DNA from: Rubripirellula reticaptiva
GTDB lineage: Bacteria > Planctomycetota > Planctomycetia > Pirellulales > Pirellulaceae
Reading direction: 5' to 3'
Length of the DNA: 64,000 bases
Assembly: GCF_007860175.1 (NCBI RefSeq)
Contig: NZ_SJPX01000004.1
Location: forward strand, 558,001 to 622,000
A model generated the notes under the pieces. That model worked only from the letters and a program-made list of their open reading frames with translations, ran no database searches and was not told the origin of the DNA. A program made the translations under genes and the position numbers. Shown piece after piece: positions 63,374 through 64,000 of the stretch; the stretch's first letter is position 1; every line of letters starts with the position of its first letter.

Positions 63374-64000
63374 ACAATCTATATCACCTCATCTGCGAAA
63401 ACTCCACTCGCCCGGATCTAGCAAGGTCGGTGTTGGATCAACTCGCTGAAACAAGTGACTTTGATCTGGGGACGCAAGCGAGATCACTGACGGACACACA
63501 ATTTAGAACGGTCGCCGATTGGATTGTCAGCGAGGTTCTGGATAGCGCGAAGTTCAACGCAATCTTTACGGGTGCGTTGTTTCATATGTTTCTGACTGCG
63601 ACCCAATATGGAGGTCGCGGTGAGTTAGTCGCAGAATTTGAGACAAAGGTGAAGATCTCTCGATCTCAGCTCTACCGACTCAAAGACATTCACTTGTCAT
63701 TTGGGCGTTTGCTCATCAAAGAGCCCGGTCTACGCCATCGATTCCCGATGGAGTCATTCAAGCTGCTTTCATCTTCGGGTACTGAGCAAGCAGCAAGAGA
63801 CGAAGCAACCGAATTGGCTCGGAAGGGTCAGGCAGTCACGATCAAAAAGGCAAGGGAAATCATCGCAAAGCACTCTTTGCCGAAAGATCCCGCCGACCAT
63901 GGGGAACGACCTTCATGCGACGTCGGGCTGCTTGCCAATTCCGAAGAAACGCTTGTCGTAGAAGCTCCGGTCGCGTCTGGCGTCCTCTGGCGTTACTGCG
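63370..64000 (+). CDS. HTH-like DNA-binding protein, 3' end missing
   Basis: ATG 63370 overlaps the preceding stop (ATGA) and the frame stays open to the window end (210 residues visible). The middle (KISRSQLYRLKDIHLSFGRL, then KLLSSSGTEQAARDEATELA, then RKGQAVTIKKAREIIAK) resembles the helical DNA-binding region of phage and plasmid regulators such as DUF3102 or ParB-like proteins. It may control the operon it ends. Confidence 0.6.
   Translation, partial: MNNLYHLICENSTRPDLARSVLDQLAETSDFDLGTQARSLTDTQFRTVADWIVSEVLDSAKFNAIFTGALFHMFLTATQYGGRGELVAEFETKVKISRSQLYRLKDIHLSFGRLLIKEPGLRHRFPMESFKLLSSSGTEQAARDEATELARKGQAVTIKKAREIIAKHSLPKDPADHGERPSCDVGLLANSEETLVVEAPVASGVLWRYC

Overview
The window looks like DNA from a planctomycete, most likely of the Pirellulaceae (Rhodopirellula-like). 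Four things point there: a DUF1559 protein with a pilin-like N-terminus; a giant secreted protein whose leader ends LESRRVLAS; c-type cytochrome proteins that look periplasmic; and a RAYT transposase beside repeats that carry GGTACCTGACACC. No rRNA, tRNA or CRISPR array was seen.

Layout. 1-10.1 kb (+ strand): the end of a cytochrome c peroxidase-like gene, a second haem protein, a trypsin-lipase fusion, then two tandem cassettes, each a membrane-anchored trypsin-like protease plus an exported protein of unknown function. 10.4-10.8 kb: a small plasmid-type gene and a receiver-domain remnant. 11.1-14.6 kb: an AAA+ ATPase/subtilase pair recognisable as ietAS, a plasmid-stability and anti-phage module. 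14.7-20.1 kb: three sugar or sulfo-transferases and the DUF1559 protein. 20.2-21.2 kb: a RAYT transposase with its repeats. 21.2-44.2 kb (- strand): one 22-kb gene for a 7349-residue secreted RHS protein, followed by two candidate immunity genes.

45-56 kb is a plasmid-type mobilisation and replication block: MobF relaxase-helicase, N6-methylase-like protein, ArdC antirestriction protease, a TOPRIM primase-like protein, several small plasmid proteins, iteron-like repeats and the initiator RepA. No conjugation pore or coupling protein is present, so the piece is mobilisable at most, as a plasmid or as an integrated element. 56-64 kb holds a membrane Ser/Thr kinase, a sigma-like factor, and a tight operon pairing an ExbB/MotA-type channel subunit with a von Willebrand A protein, small membrane proteins and a DNA-binding-like protein cut by the window end.

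The most unusual things found are these. (1) A 65-bp leader occurs twice, just before the methylase-like and ArdC genes. It encodes the same 12-residue peptide in both copies, with only synonymous changes, and a hairpin that would hide the downstream ribosome-binding site. (2) The methylase-like and ArdC proteins both end in QLDLF, the consensus sliding-clamp binding motif. (3) The ExbB-vWA operon resembles Zorya in its motor logic but has a vWA domain where a peptidoglycan-binding domain would be expected. (4) The giant RHS toxin with its immunity genes. (5) The duplicated membrane-protease cassettes next to ietAS.
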